Shown here in pieces: positions 35,178-44,410 of a stretch of 44,423 bases of DNA. Each line of letters starts with the position of its first letter. Positions within the stretch are counted from its first letter, which is position 1. The notes below the pieces were generated by a model that saw only the letters and a program-made list of their open reading frames with translations, had not been told where the DNA came from and did no database searches. The stretch is from Flavobacterium psychrophilum DSM 3660 = ATCC 49418 (GTDB lineage Bacteria; Bacteroidota; Bacteroidia; Flavobacteriales; Flavobacteriaceae): the NCBI RefSeq assembly GCF_002217405.1, contig NZ_MUHE01000005.1, forward strand, positions 178,229 through 222,651. Reading direction: 5' to 3'. Position numbers and translations under genes: made by a program.

Positions 35178-37706
35178 TTAAAACTTAACCCCCAATCTTA
35201 GAAATCCAAAAGCACCATTAGAACCCATTTGAACCGAATCGAAATTACCTCCAGTTTCTGTTTCTGTATCTTGAATATCTGGGTAAACATTTAGAAAGTT
35301 GTTTGCACCAACGGTTATATTGAAGTTTTTGGTAAACTGATAATTTATCGAAGCATCTGAAACAATTTTTGCACCATAATGATCTACCGTATCTAGCCAG
35401 TCTATTAATTCAACTTGTCCAAATCTTGTGAACCTTAAATTTGTAAAGAATTTTTTATTGTAATTATAATTCAGATTTATTCCTAATTTGCTTTCTGGTG
35501 CAGAAGCTAGTAAGAAATATTTTTCTCTTTTTCCGAAAAATGTTTCAGAATCTAAGCTACCACTTGCTACATTACCTATTGTCATTTTATTAATATTACC
35601 TACAAAAGAGGTGCTAATGCTATGATTATTAATTTTTTCATCATACGAAAGCACAAAATCTACACCTGTTGTTTGTGTGCTTAAAGCATTTGCAAAAAAT
35701 TGAACTTTATCTATGTTTAAACCCAATCCGCTTCCGTTAAATTTTCCAGTTAAAACAACACGATCTTCAATATTTACAAAATAACCATCTACCGTAGCAG
35801 TGATTTTACCTTTTTTGAAAGTATAACCCAAACTTGCGTTAAAGGCTTTTTCTTCTTTTAATTGCTTAATTCCGAAAGCTTTTGTTATCGGGCTATCGTT
35901 TGAAGATAATAATGTTTCTGAACCTACACCACTTACATAATCCGTAAATTTTAAATTATAATATTTTTGAGCCAATGATGGCGCTCTAAAACCTGTACTC
36001 ATAGAGTAGCGAAAGGCTGATGATGGAGATATTTTAAATCTTTGAGCAATTTTTGCATTAAATGTGCTTCCAAAATCATTGTATTTCTCGTAGCGAATGG
36101 CAATGGCAAGATTAATATTTTCGGTATAATCTAATTCAGTATCTATATAGGCAGCAAAATTATTTCTCGATTTGTTAACTGTATTTTCAGGACTGTAGCC
36201 AGGAAAACCTTGTGATGCTCCAGGGCTTGAAAGGTTATATGTTTTATAAGACGCTTCTTCACCAGCGGTAATCTTAAAGTTTTCGATTCTATATTCTGTA
36301 CCAAGTGCCACATTGAAACCATTTCTTATTTTATCAAAATTTCTAGAAAAATGTATTCCAGTTGTATTTTGCGAAAGGCTATGACCACCAGCATCAAAGG
36401 CAGTTGGAGAAGCAACGCCTAATGATGCGTTTAAGGTATTGTGAATGTCGTATTTGAAATTGTTTGTACCGAAAGTATTATTAAAATCTAAATCCCAATT
36501 GCCTAATTTTGTTTTTAGACCTCCAGATACTGAATGATCTATGATTTTTGTTCCAATAATTGGATCGAAACCATTAGGATAAATAGCAGGAATATTTCTT
36601 GAACTGTCAAAAGTTCGTGTAAAAGCATAAGCATCGGAATCTCTGTAGCTAGATCCTCCAAATAAATAAATACTAGTTTTGTTTGTAATACTATATGATC
36701 CGTTCAGAAAAATACTACCATTTTTTGCTTCTCCATCGCCAAATTGTCTTCTATAAATAGCGTAAGTATTTTCATTTGCGGGTCTGTTTGTATTTTTCTT
36801 ATTTGCAAAATCTAATGTTGCATTAAGAAAACCTTTTTCACCTAATTTGAAACCATAATTTCCACTAACCTGCACTGTATTTCCGTCTATTCCGCTAGAG
36901 GTAATTTTGTCTGCATAAGGTGTTTTAGCGGTATAAGCTCCATAGGAAATATTTCCTGTAAATTCTTCGACATTGTCTTTTAATACAATATTTATTACTC
37001 CAGCAATAGCATCAGAGCCATATTGAGCAGAAGCGCCATCACGTAAAATTTCAATTCTTTTAATAGCTGCTGCAGGAATTGCATTCATATCAGTACCTGT
37101 GTTTCCACGGCCTCTAGATCCAAAAAGATTCAGAAGCGAAGATTGGTGTCGTCTTTTCCCGTTAATTAGCACTAAAGTTTGGTCAGGTCCTAATCCTCTC
37201 AAAGTAGCAGGGTCTATATGATCTGCTCCGTCAGATCCAGATTGTTTACTTGCATTAAAGGAAGGCGCAAGGTATTGCAGTAGTGCATTTATTTCAATTT
37301 GTCCCGTTTTTGTAATTACATCTGCCATGTTAATAATGTCTATAGCAACAGGAGAATCTATAACAGTTCTCTTAGTATTTCTAGAGCCCACAGCTTGAAT
37401 ATTTACTTCCTGTAAGCCAACGCCTTCTTCTTCGAGTGTTATTGTTGCGTTTTCGGAAGCTTTAATTTCAGATTTTTTAAATCCCAAATAGCTCAAAATC
37501 AGTTTAGATTCATTACTTTTTATAGTAATTGAAAATTTCCCACTATAATCAGTCAAAGCTCCGTTATTGGTTCCTTTTTCAAGAATATTTACACCTGTTA
37601 AGGGCTGTCCGTTCGAATCGATAATTAGACCCGAAATAGTTTTCTGCGAATATCCTAAAAAGGAGAATCCTATGAAAAGCAAGCTAAGTAAAAAATGTTT
37701 TTTCAT
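35178..37706 (-). CDS. TonB-dependent outer-membrane receptor
   Basis: An 842-residue receptor for TonB-driven uptake of large nutrients or siderophores. Signal peptide (1-20, ending LGYSQ), CarboxypepD_reg-like domain (about 21-95, ISGLIIDSNGQPLTGVNIL), then a plug (about 110-240, with LRGLGPDQTLVLINGKR near 168-184 and EILRDGASAQYGSDAIAGVINIVL near 219-242), and a beta-barrel to the C-terminal LRLGVKF, ending in aromatic Phe. No SusD partner follows, so it is not an obvious SusCD locus. Substrate unknown. It is monocistronic and convergent with ychF. Confidence 0.92.
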   Translation of the reverse strand: MKKHFLLSLLFIGFSFLGYSQKTISGLIIDSNGQPLTGVNILEKGTNNGALTDYSGKFSITIKSNESKLILSYLGFKKSEIKASENATITLEEEGVGLQEVNIQAVGSRNTKRTVIDSPVAIDIINMADVITKTGQIEINALLQYLAPSFNASKQSGSDGADHIDPATLRGLGPDQTLVLINGKRRHQSSLLNLFGSRGRGNTGTDMNAIPAAAIKRIEILRDGASAQYGSDAIAGVINIVLKDNVEEFTGNISYGAYTAKTPYADKITSSGIDGNTVQVSGNYGFKLGEKGFLNATLDFANKKNTNRPANENTYAIYRRQFGDGEAKNGSIFLNGSYSITNKTSIYLFGGSSYRDSDAYAFTRTFDSSRNIPAIYPNGFDPIIGTKIIDHSVSGGLKTKLGNWDLDFNNTFGTNNFKYDIHNTLNASLGVASPTAFDAGGHSLSQNTTGIHFSRNFDKIRNGFNVALGTEYRIENFKITAGEEASYKTYNLSSPGASQGFPGYSPENTVNKSRNNFAAYIDTELDYTENINLAIAIRYEKYNDFGSTFNAKIAQRFKISPSSAFRYSMSTGFRAPSLAQKYYNLKFTDYVSGVGSETLLSSNDSPITKAFGIKQLKEEKAFNASLGYTFKKGKITATVDGYFVNIEDRVVLTGKFNGSGLGLNIDKVQFFANALSTQTTGVDFVLSYDEKINNHSISTSFVGNINKMTIGNVASGSLDSETFFGKREKYFLLASAPESKLGINLNYNYNKKFFTNLRFTRFGQVELIDWLDTVDHYGAKIVSDASINYQFTKNFNITVGANNFLNVYPDIQDTETETGGNFDSVQMGSNGAFGFLRLGVKF

Positions 37707-37922
37707 GATTTTATTTGTTAAGGTTTTTGCTAATTTATAAAATTATTATGTTAAAAAAAGTATAATGCAATTATATTATCAGATAATTATTATTAATAAT
37801 TTATTTATTATGATAATTTTATTTCAATATAAATAATATCGATTCTTTTGATAACTTTATTAGTAAGCTATTTCTTTTTTTAGATAGAAATCTTATATTA
37901 GCAAAAATTCCAAGATTTCTTT

Positions 37923-39779
37923 ATGCAAGAGCAAGATCAATATAATGAGGACAATATACGTTCACTCGACTGGAAAGAACACATTCGTTTGCGTCCCGGA
38001 ATGTACATTGGTAAACTAGGCGATGGTTCTTCTCCTGATGATGGTATATATATTCTTCTCAAGGAAGTTCTCGATAACTGTATCGATGAGTTTGTAATGG
38101 GAGCCGGAAAAACCATCGAAGTTACTATGAAAGATAAAATGGTTACCGTTCGTGATTACGGGCGTGGTATCCCATTGGGAAAAGTTATCGATGTAGTTTC
38201 TAAAATGAATACGGGAGGAAAGTACGACTCGAAAGCCTTTAAAAAATCAGTAGGACTAAATGGGGTTGGTACCAAAGCAGTAAATGCACTTTCTCATTAT
38301 TTTCGTGTAGAATCTGTTCGTGATAACCAACAAAAAGCGGCCGAATTTTCTGCAGGAAATCTTACACTCGAAGAAGATATTATTGAAAGCACAAAACGTA
38401 AAGGCACAAAAGTTTCCTTTATTGCCGATGAAGCCATTTTTAAAAACTACAAATACCGTAACGAGTATATTATCAAAATGCTCAAAAACTATTGTTACCT
38501 AAACACTGGATTAACAATAATTTACAATGGTGAAAAGTTTTTTTCGAATAATGGACTAAAAGATTTATTAGAAGAAAATATTGCCGAAGAAGATATGGTT
38601 TATCCCATCATTCATCTTCTAGGTGATGATATAGAGATAGCCATAACCCATAGTAAAACACAATATTCAGAAGAGTATTACTCCTTTGTAAACGGGCAAA
38701 ACACCACACAAGGAGGTACACATTTAGGCGCTTTTAGAGAGTCTATTGTAAAAACAATCAAAGAGTTTTATAACAAACCATTCGAAGCCTCAGATATTCG
38801 AAAATCGATAGTTTCTGCCATTGTAGTTCGTGTCGAAGAACCCGTTTTCGAAAGTCAAACCAAGACCAAATTGGGATCTACAGATATGGGACCTGATTTG
38901 CCTTCGGTGAGAACATTCGTAAATGATTTTATTAAAACCAAGTTAGATAACTTTTTACACAAAAATCCTGAAACAGCCGATTTACTTTTGCGTAAAATTT
39001 TGCAAGCCGAAAGAGAACGTAAAGAACTTTCAGGCATTAGAAAATTAGCCAAAGACAGGGCCAAAAAATCTAACCTACACAATAAAAAATTGCGAGATTG
39101 CAGAGTTCATCTAACAGATGCTAAAAACGCTAGAAGTTTAGAAAGTACACTTTTTATTACCGAGGGAGATTCGGCTTCGGGTTCTATCACAAAATCTCGT
39201 GATGTAAATACCCAAGCCGTGTTTAGCTTGCGTGGTAAGCCTCTAAATTCCTACGGAATGTCGAAGAAAATCGTGTACGAAAACGAAGAATTTAATTTAT
39301 TACAAGCGGCTTTAAATATCGAAGAAAGTATGGAAGATTTGCGTTACAACAACATTGTAATTGCAACCGATGCCGATGTCGATGGTATGCACATTCGTTT
39401 GTTATTAATTACTTTTTTCTTGCAATTTTTCCCAGAAATGATAAAAGAAGGACATTTATATATCCTGCAAACACCATTATTTCGGGTACGCAACAAGAAA
39501 GAAACCATTTATTGTTATTCCGAGCAAGAGAAAAGAGATGCCATCGAAAAACTAAAACCAAAACCAGAGATTACTCGATTTAAAGGATTAGGAGAAATTT
39601 CGCCCGACGAATTTAAGAATTTTATTGGCGAAACCATTCGTTTAGATCCCGTTATGTTAGACAAATCGACATCAATAGAAAAATTATTGGAGTTCTATAT
39701 GGGTAAAAACACACCCGATAGACAAACATTTATTATCAATAATTTGAAGGTCGAACTAGATGTGGTCGAAGCAAATTAA
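37923..39779 (+). CDS. parE: DNA topoisomerase IV subunit B (GyrB/ParE family)
   Basis: ATPase subunit of the type IIA topoisomerase that decatenates chromosomes. The 618-residue protein shows the GHKL ATPase motifs EVLDNCIDE (48-56), DYGRGIP (78-84), [14 protein letters not shown] (112-125), the transducer domain, and the [17 protein letters not shown] (about 411-420) and DADVDGMH (about 482-489). Length fits ParE better than GyrB, which is longer. Partner parC lies downstream but is separated by 1.6 kb containing the HEPN/MNT pair and the inserted cassette, an unusual interruption of the usual operon. Confidence 0.93.
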   Translation: MQEQDQYNEDNIRSLDWKEHIRLRPGMYIGKLGDGSSPDDGIYILLKEVLDNCIDEFVMGAGKTIEVTMKDKMVTVRDYGRGIPLGKVIDVVSKMNTGGKYDSKAFKKSVGLNGVGTKAVNALSHYFRVESVRDNQQKAAEFSAGNLTLEEDIIESTKRKGTKVSFIADEAIFKNYKYRNEYIIKMLKNYCYLNTGLTIIYNGEKFFSNNGLKDLLEENIAEEDMVYPIIHLLGDDIEIAITHSKTQYSEEYYSFVNGQNTTQGGTHLGAFRESIVKTIKEFYNKPFEASDIRKSIVSAIVVRVEEPVFESQTKTKLGSTDMGPDLPSVRTFVNDFIKTKLDNFLHKNPETADLLLRKILQAERERKELSGIRKLAKDRAKKSNLHNKKLRDCRVHLTDAKNARSLESTLFITEGDSASGSITKSRDVNTQAVFSLRGKPLNSYGMSKKIVYENEEFNLLQAALNIEESMEDLRYNNIVIATDADVDGMHIRLLLITFFLQFFPEMIKEGHLYILQTPLFRVRNKKETIYCYSEQEKRDAIEKLKPKPEITRFKGLGEISPDEFKNFIGETIRLDPVMLDKSTSIEKLLEFYMGKNTPDRQTFIINNLKVELDVVEAN

Positions 39780-39791
39780 ATATTTAAGTTG

Positions 39792-40202
39792 ATGGAAAAC
39801 CAAGACATACGCTGGAAACAAAGGTTTCAACATTTTGTAAATGCTTTTAAGCAGTTAAAAAATGCAAAACAGTTAAAAAGCGAAAGAGCATTTACAGAAT
39901 TAGAACTTCAAGGCGTTATACAAGCCTTTGAGGTTTCTCAGGAGCTTTCTTGGAAAGTAATGAAAGATTTTCTAGAAGAACAAGGTAAAACAGATTTGTT
40001 TGGAAGCAAAAATGCTGTAAAAGAAGCATTTAATGTTGGTCTTATTCTAAACGGAGAAATATGGCTAGAAATGATAAAAAGTAGGAATATTACTTCCCAT
40101 ATTTATGACCAAACAGAAGTTTTAGCCATTTTAGAAATAATTTTAAATGATTATTTTCCTGTTTTTATTGGGTTTGAAGAAAAAATGAAAACTTATTTAT
40201 AA
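39792..40202 (+). CDS. HEPN-domain protein of the HepT/HI0074 type (nucleotidyltransferase substrate-binding/toxin)
   Basis: A 136-residue all-alpha protein beginning at the ATG at 39792. It belongs to the HI0074 / NTase substrate-binding family, which partners an MNT nucleotidyltransferase encoded next door. The HEPN RNase motif is intact: RNITSHIY, an exact Rx4HxY, where in characterised HepT toxins the Tyr is AMPylated by MntA. Some HI0074 members may not be toxins, so toxicity is inference. It starts 12 bases after parE and its stop overlaps the MNT start (TAATG), a translationally coupled pair. Confidence 0.85.
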   Translation: MENQDIRWKQRFQHFVNAFKQLKNAKQLKSERAFTELELQGVIQAFEVSQELSWKVMKDFLEEQGKTDLFGSKNAVKEAFNVGLILNGEIWLEMIKSRNITSHIYDQTEVLAILEIILNDYFPVFIGFEEKMKTYL

Positions 40203-40288
40203 TGTTTGGTATTTATCCCAAAAGTTACAAGGAAATTTTAAATATAATTGTTACCAGAAAGCAGTAAAAAAACGTAGAAAAAACAACT

Positions 40289-40945
40289 ATGCATCCAATA
40301 ATATATCCTGATAATCATAATGGAAATTCAGAAAAACTTCGAGATTATATTTTAGAAGTTTGTTCTAAACATAAAACAGAAAAAAGAGCATTAGCTTTTG
40401 CTTTTATTATTGCAGATTTACATAATCCTCATGTTAATAAGATTTTAAGAGATTATGATTATATAAATTCACTTCATGAGATATCTGGAAAAACTATAAC
40501 CGTATTTTTCATGATGGACAATTATGTTGATAAATCTATTAATGAGACTACGCAGTCGAATAAAATGTTATTTGAATTTGGAGTTGAACCTATAAATGCA
40601 CCTCCTTCTATTATGCCGAAAGATTTGGCAAAAATATTAATAGAAGATGAGATTTTATCAACTCCTGCAATTCTATTTTTTCAAGTTGAAGACTTTGTAG
40701 TAAAAGATTTCTTTGTAACAAAACTTACGGAAAATAAGATCGAAGATGGTTTTTTAGAAATTAGAGATATTATTCAAAAAGCTGTTAATAGTTTGAGTGA
40801 AGTTAAAGAAGAAAATAAAGAGAATTCAAAAGAGTTGTTTAATTTAATAAAACAAGAAATTGAGCATTCTGATTTTTGGAAAAACGCAAAGAAAAATTAT
40901 GACAAATTTATAAAAATAAAGGAGTTCATATTACCATGGATATAA
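40289..40945 (+). CDS. Cassette-borne hypothetical protein
   Basis: A 218-residue soluble protein with no signal or membrane helix and no family I recognise. The N-terminal two thirds have an alpha/beta feel (ALAFAFIIADLHNPHVNK, GKTITVFFM, ILSTPAILFFQVEDFVVKDF), and the last 70 residues are helical and Lys/Glu-rich, possibly a coiled coil (about 160-205). The ATG at 40289 lies 38 bases from the cassette edge, and the stop is six bases before the attC-like site. It runs in the direction of parE and parC, so it may be read from their transcript. Cassette genes are often defence or accessory genes, but nothing here shows a function. Confidence 0.75.
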   Translation: MHPIIYPDNHNGNSEKLRDYILEVCSKHKTEKRALAFAFIIADLHNPHVNKILRDYDYINSLHEISGKTITVFFMMDNYVDKSINETTQSNKMLFEFGVEPINAPPSIMPKDLAKILIEDEILSTPAILFFQVEDFVVKDFFVTKLTENKIEDGFLEIRDIIQKAVNSLSEVKEENKENSKELFNLIKQEIEHSDFWKNAKKNYDKFIKIKEFILPWI

Positions 40946-40951
40946 GCCTTC

Positions 40952-41078
40952 TGGTAACACACGCTACAACGGATTTGGGCAATTGGCTTAATGGAAAGTT
41001 GGTTTTGTATTTGGGATGATTTGGCAAATCCGAAAATAGGGCTTAATTTAGTCCCAAACCCGCTGTAGCGCGAGAACG
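40952..41078 (+). repeat. attC-like recombination site of the cassette
   Basis: 127 bp with outer box TGGTAAC and inner arms CGCTACAACGGATTTGGG (40962-40979) and CCCAAACCCGCTGTAGCG (41053-41070), pairing 16 of 18. A small GATTTG/AAATC hairpin lies in the centre. R-box and arms have unequal spacers (3 and 7 bases) when the circle is closed, so it is not a canonical attC. A decayed homologue lies at 14511-14632. Confidence 0.6.
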
Positions 41079-41348
41079 ATAGCTGTCAATCTATAAATGA
41101 AGTTATTATTTATGGTTCTAGAGCAAAAGGAAATTATAAAGAAGGTTCAGATATTGATATTACACTATTAGGCGAGATATCAAAAGAAGATTTTAGTAAG
41201 CTTTGGCATAATTTAGATGACAGTTACATACCTTATAAATTTGATATATCAATTTATAATAATTTAAAATCAGAAAGCTTAATTGAACATATAAAACGAG
41301 TTGGTAAAACTCTTTATAAAAGAAAATACTGAAATAAATTCAGCATAA

Positions 41349-44069
41349 ATGAAAGACGAAGAAGATAACATAAACCCAAATTTAGAAGACGATAATCAAT
41401 CTGAGGATTATTCTATTGATGAAAATCAAGAAGAAATTGATGCTGATGAAATTATTGAAGTGGATTCGAAATCATTTGAAGGGCAGCATTTTTACGAAAA
41501 CGAAGAAAATCCAGAAGATACCATTACCAAAGTGACAGGAATGTACAAAGATTGGTTTTTAGACTATGCTTCGTATGTAATTCTCGAACGTGCCGTTCCT
41601 GCCATTGAAGATGGTTTTAAACCTGTACAACGTCGTATCATGCACTCACTAAAAGAGTTAGACGATGGTCGTTACAATAAAGTAGCCAATGTAGTCGGGC
41701 ATACGATGCAGTATCACCCTCACGGAGATGCCAGTATTGGCGATGCCATGGTGCAAATTGGGCAACGAGAATTACTTATAGATTGTCAAGGAAACTGGGG
41801 AAATATTTTAACTGGAGATAGTGCTGCGGCTTCTCGTTATATTGAAGCACGTTTAAGCAAATTTGCTTTAGAGGTTTTGTATTCTCCTAAAATTACCGAT
41901 TGGGGAATGTCCTACGATGGTCGTCGTGCAGAACCAAACAATTTACCCGTAAAATTCCCATTATTATTGGCTTCAGGAGCCGAAGGTATTGCCGTTGGTT
42001 TATCTACAAAAGTATTGCCTCACAATTTTAATGAGCTTATCGATGCTTCGATAAAAATCCTAAAAGGAAAACCATTTACTATATACCCAGATTTTCAAAC
42101 AGCTGGTATTGCCGATGTTTCTAATTATAACGATGGTTTGCGTGGCGGACGTGTACGAGTGCGTGCTAAAATTTCGCAATTAGACAAGCAAACATTAGTT
42201 ATTACACAAATTCCGTTTTCTACAAATACATCAACATTAATAGATAGTATTTTGAAAGCCAATGAAAAAGGAAAAATAAAAATTAAAAAAATAGAAGACA
42301 ACACGGCAGCAGAAGTTGAAATATTAATTCATCTTTTCCCTGGTGTTTCTCCAGACAAATCGATAGATGCTTTATATGCCTTCACGGCCTGCGAAACTTC
42401 TGTTGCCCCTTTGGGTTGTGTTATTGAAGATAATAAACCTCTTTTTATTGGCGTGTCTGCCATGTTAAAGATTTCGACCCACAGAACTGTTCAATTATTA
42501 AAAAGTGAACTCGAAATTCAGTTAAGCGAACTCGAAGAGCAATGGCATTTCCTTTCGTTAGAACGAATTTTTATCGAAAATAAAATTTATCGTGACATCG
42601 AAGATAAAACCACCCGAGAAAATGTAATAAAAGCGGTAGATGATGGATTGAAACCTCATATCAAGCATTTGAAACGTGCAGTTACTGAAGAGGATATTCT
42701 GCGATTGTTAGACATACGAATTATGCGTATTTCTAAATTTGATAGCAACAAAGCCCAAGACAAAATAGAAAGTTTAGAAGGAGATATTGAGCAAGTTAAA
42801 CACGATTTAGAAAATTTAATCGATTTTGCCATTGCATATTTTACTCGACTAAAAGAGAAATACGGAAAAGGTCGTGAACGCCAAACCGAATTAAGAAGTT
42901 TTGATACCATTGAAGCCACAAAAGTAGTCTTAAGAAACACTAAATTATACGTAAATAAAGAAGAAGGTTTCTTCGGAACTGGATTAAAGAAAGACGAATA
43001 TGTAGCCGATTGTTCTGATATAGATGATGTTATTGTTTTTCTTCGTGACGGAAGATTAATGATTTCTAAAGTAGATGATAAAAAGTTCGTGGGTAAAGAT
43101 ATTATTCATATTGCAGTTTTCGATAAGAATGACAAACGCACCATTTATAACATGATTTATCGTGATGGTAAAAACGGTTCTTCTTTTATAAAACGTTTCA
43201 ACGTTTCTGGCGTAACCCGTGATAAAGCTTACAATTTAACAAACGGAACGGCCGGTTCTCAGGTATTATATTTTTCCCATAATCCTAATGGTGAAGCTGA
43301 GGTTATTACAATTTTGTTGCGACAAGTAGGTAGTATTAAGAAGCTAAAATGGGATGTAGATTTTGCCGATATTGCCATAAAAGGTCGTGTAAGTAAAGGA
43401 AATACGGTATCTAAATATCCAATTAAGAAAATTGAATTAAAGGAAAAAGGAATTTCAACTTTGCGTCCTAGAAAAGTTTGGTTTGATGATACAGTACAAC
43501 GTTTGAATGTAGATGGAAGAGGAGAGTTGCTAGGAGAGTTTAGACCAAATGACCGTTTGCTTATCATTAATCAATCAGGGAAACTGAAAACAATTATTCC
43601 TGAATTGACTACTCATTTTGAACAAGATATGGTGGTGCTCGAAAAGTGGCATCCTAAAAAACCTGTTTCAGCAATTTATTATGATGGCGAAAAAGAACGC
43701 TATTATGTAAAACGTTTCTTGGTTGAAAACGAAAATAAAGAAGAAATTTTTATTACCGAACACGCTAACTCTCAATTAGAAATAGTATCTACAGATTGGC
43801 GTCCTGTTGCCGAAATTATATTTGCAAAAGTAAAAGGGGTTCAGAAAGAAAATCAAACGATAGATTTAGAGCAATTTATTGCTGTAAAAGGGATAAAAGC
43901 AATAGGTAATCAACTAACAACCGATAAGTTAAAGCAGGTAAATCTTTTAGAATCTTTGCCTTATGATGAGCCTGTTGTGCCTGTGGCTGAAGAATTAGAG
44001 GTGCTTGTTGATGAAATTATACATACTGAATTAGATGACGACGGACAAATAACGTTGAGTTTAGAGTAA
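41349..44069 (+). CDS. parC: DNA topoisomerase IV subunit A (GyrA/ParC family)
   Basis: DNA-cleaving subunit of topoisomerase IV. The 906-residue protein has an acidic N-terminal extension (1-60), then the winged-helix/tower core with HPHGDASIGDA (123-133) and the catalytic Tyr164 in AAASRYIE. A coiled coil follows (about 445-500), then a C-terminal beta-propeller-like region. No GyrA-box was noticed, consistent with ParC. The quinolone-contact positions are Ala128 and Asp132 (Ser and Glu in E. coli). The acidic C-terminal tail ends ELDDDGQITLSLE. It starts 16 bases after the broken MNT gene. Confidence 0.92.
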   Translation: MKDEEDNINPNLEDDNQSEDYSIDENQEEIDADEIIEVDSKSFEGQHFYENEENPEDTITKVTGMYKDWFLDYASYVILERAVPAIEDGFKPVQRRIMHSLKELDDGRYNKVANVVGHTMQYHPHGDASIGDAMVQIGQRELLIDCQGNWGNILTGDSAAASRYIEARLSKFALEVLYSPKITDWGMSYDGRRAEPNNLPVKFPLLLASGAEGIAVGLSTKVLPHNFNELIDASIKILKGKPFTIYPDFQTAGIADVSNYNDGLRGGRVRVRAKISQLDKQTLVITQIPFSTNTSTLIDSILKANEKGKIKIKKIEDNTAAEVEILIHLFPGVSPDKSIDALYAFTACETSVAPLGCVIEDNKPLFIGVSAMLKISTHRTVQLLKSELEIQLSELEEQWHFLSLERIFIENKIYRDIEDKTTRENVIKAVDDGLKPHIKHLKRAVTEEDILRLLDIRIMRISKFDSNKAQDKIESLEGDIEQVKHDLENLIDFAIAYFTRLKEKYGKGRERQTELRSFDTIEATKVVLRNTKLYVNKEEGFFGTGLKKDEYVADCSDIDDVIVFLRDGRLMISKVDDKKFVGKDIIHIAVFDKNDKRTIYNMIYRDGKNGSSFIKRFNVSGVTRDKAYNLTNGTAGSQVLYFSHNPNGEAEVITILLRQVGSIKKLKWDVDFADIAIKGRVSKGNTVSKYPIKKIELKEKGISTLRPRKVWFDDTVQRLNVDGRGELLGEFRPNDRLLIINQSGKLKTIIPELTTHFEQDMVVLEKWHPKKPVSAIYYDGEKERYYVKRFLVENENKEEIFITEHANSQLEIVSTDWRPVAEIIFAKVKGVQKENQTIDLEQFIAVKGIKAIGNQLTTDKLKQVNLLESLPYDEPVVPVAEELEVLVDEIIHTELDDDGQITLSLE

Positions 44070-44146
44070 TGAATCTTAAAGTAGAAAAAGGAAGGGATGC
44101 TTTTTTTATGTTTTTTTGTTGCAAACACAAAATTAAATTTACTTTT

Positions 44147-44244
44147 TAGCCCTGATAGTAGTGGAAATCCTAACAAAAAAAAACAACTATGATAATAGTT
44201 GTTTTTTTTGTTAGATTGTAACGAATAGCAGGAACGAAGTTTGC
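44147..44244 (+). repeat. Conserved-flank hairpin repeat, copy 3
   Basis: TAGCCCTGATAGTAGTGG / AAATCC, then a long A/T-rich hairpin (44170-44190 with 44195-44214), then GATTGTAACGAATAGCAGG. The flanks match 5066-5147 and 20542-20657; the hairpin does not. It may terminate parC transcription. The rest of the 354-bp tail (44070-44423) contains this repeat and the end repeat, with nothing else recognised. Confidence 0.75.
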
Positions 44245-44376
44245 AAGTATGCCTAAGTTTTTCGCTTTAAACTCAAAACTTTTTTTTTGACAATATCCCT
44301 ACTAAATTTTACTAAAGGATGCTCAAGTTTTATAAGGTTTAATACCCTAGTTTGAAATGGGCTTTGCTGTAAATTT

Positions 44377-44410
44377 ATACCAATTTAGCTTTAAAAATAC
44401 TGAAATATTT
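44377..44410 (-). repeat. Right copy of the 34-bp inverted repeat
   Basis: It matches the reverse complement of bases 1-34 at 33 of 34 positions. Only 13 bases of sequence follow it, so the repeat may continue beyond the window. Confidence 0.6.

Larger units (their letters stand above)
40251..41078 (+). mobile_element. Integron-cassette-like insertion (single cassette, 828 bp)
   Basis: The unit starts right after G40250 with TTACCAGAAAGC and ends at G41078. It holds one ORF (40289-40945) with a 38-base leader, then an attC-like palindrome (40952-41078) whose left box TGGTAAC complements G+TTACCA at the unit's own 5' end, as in a cassette closed into a circle. The repeated block is GTTACCAGAAAGC against GTTACCAGAAGGC (12/13). 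Target is G/AT, fitting the G/WT preference reported for non-classical attG sites; there is no target duplication. No integrase is in the window. Confidence 0.7.
40202..41332 (+). pseudogene. MNT nucleotidyltransferase (MntA/HI0073-like) gene split by a cassette insertion
   Basis: The first part (ATG at 40202 to 40250) encodes MFGIYPKSYKEILNII; the rest resumes at 41079 with DSCQSINEVIIYGSRAKG and ends at 41332. Joining G40250 to A41079 in silico gives a continuous frame of 100 codons. It carries the GSx10DxD nucleotidyltransferase motif (GSRAKGNYKEGSDID) intact. As found, the 5' part runs into a stop after 21 codons, and the 3' part has no ATG downstream of its in-frame TAG at 41066. Only a low-efficiency start could give a truncated product. 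It is the natural antitoxin partner of the HEPN gene. It ends 16 bases before parC. Confidence 0.85.

Noticed and set aside
40202..41348. Transposon-type insertion in the MNT gene
   Set aside because: No target-site duplication, no transposase, and the exact join at a single G with R-box complementarity fits cassette recombination better.
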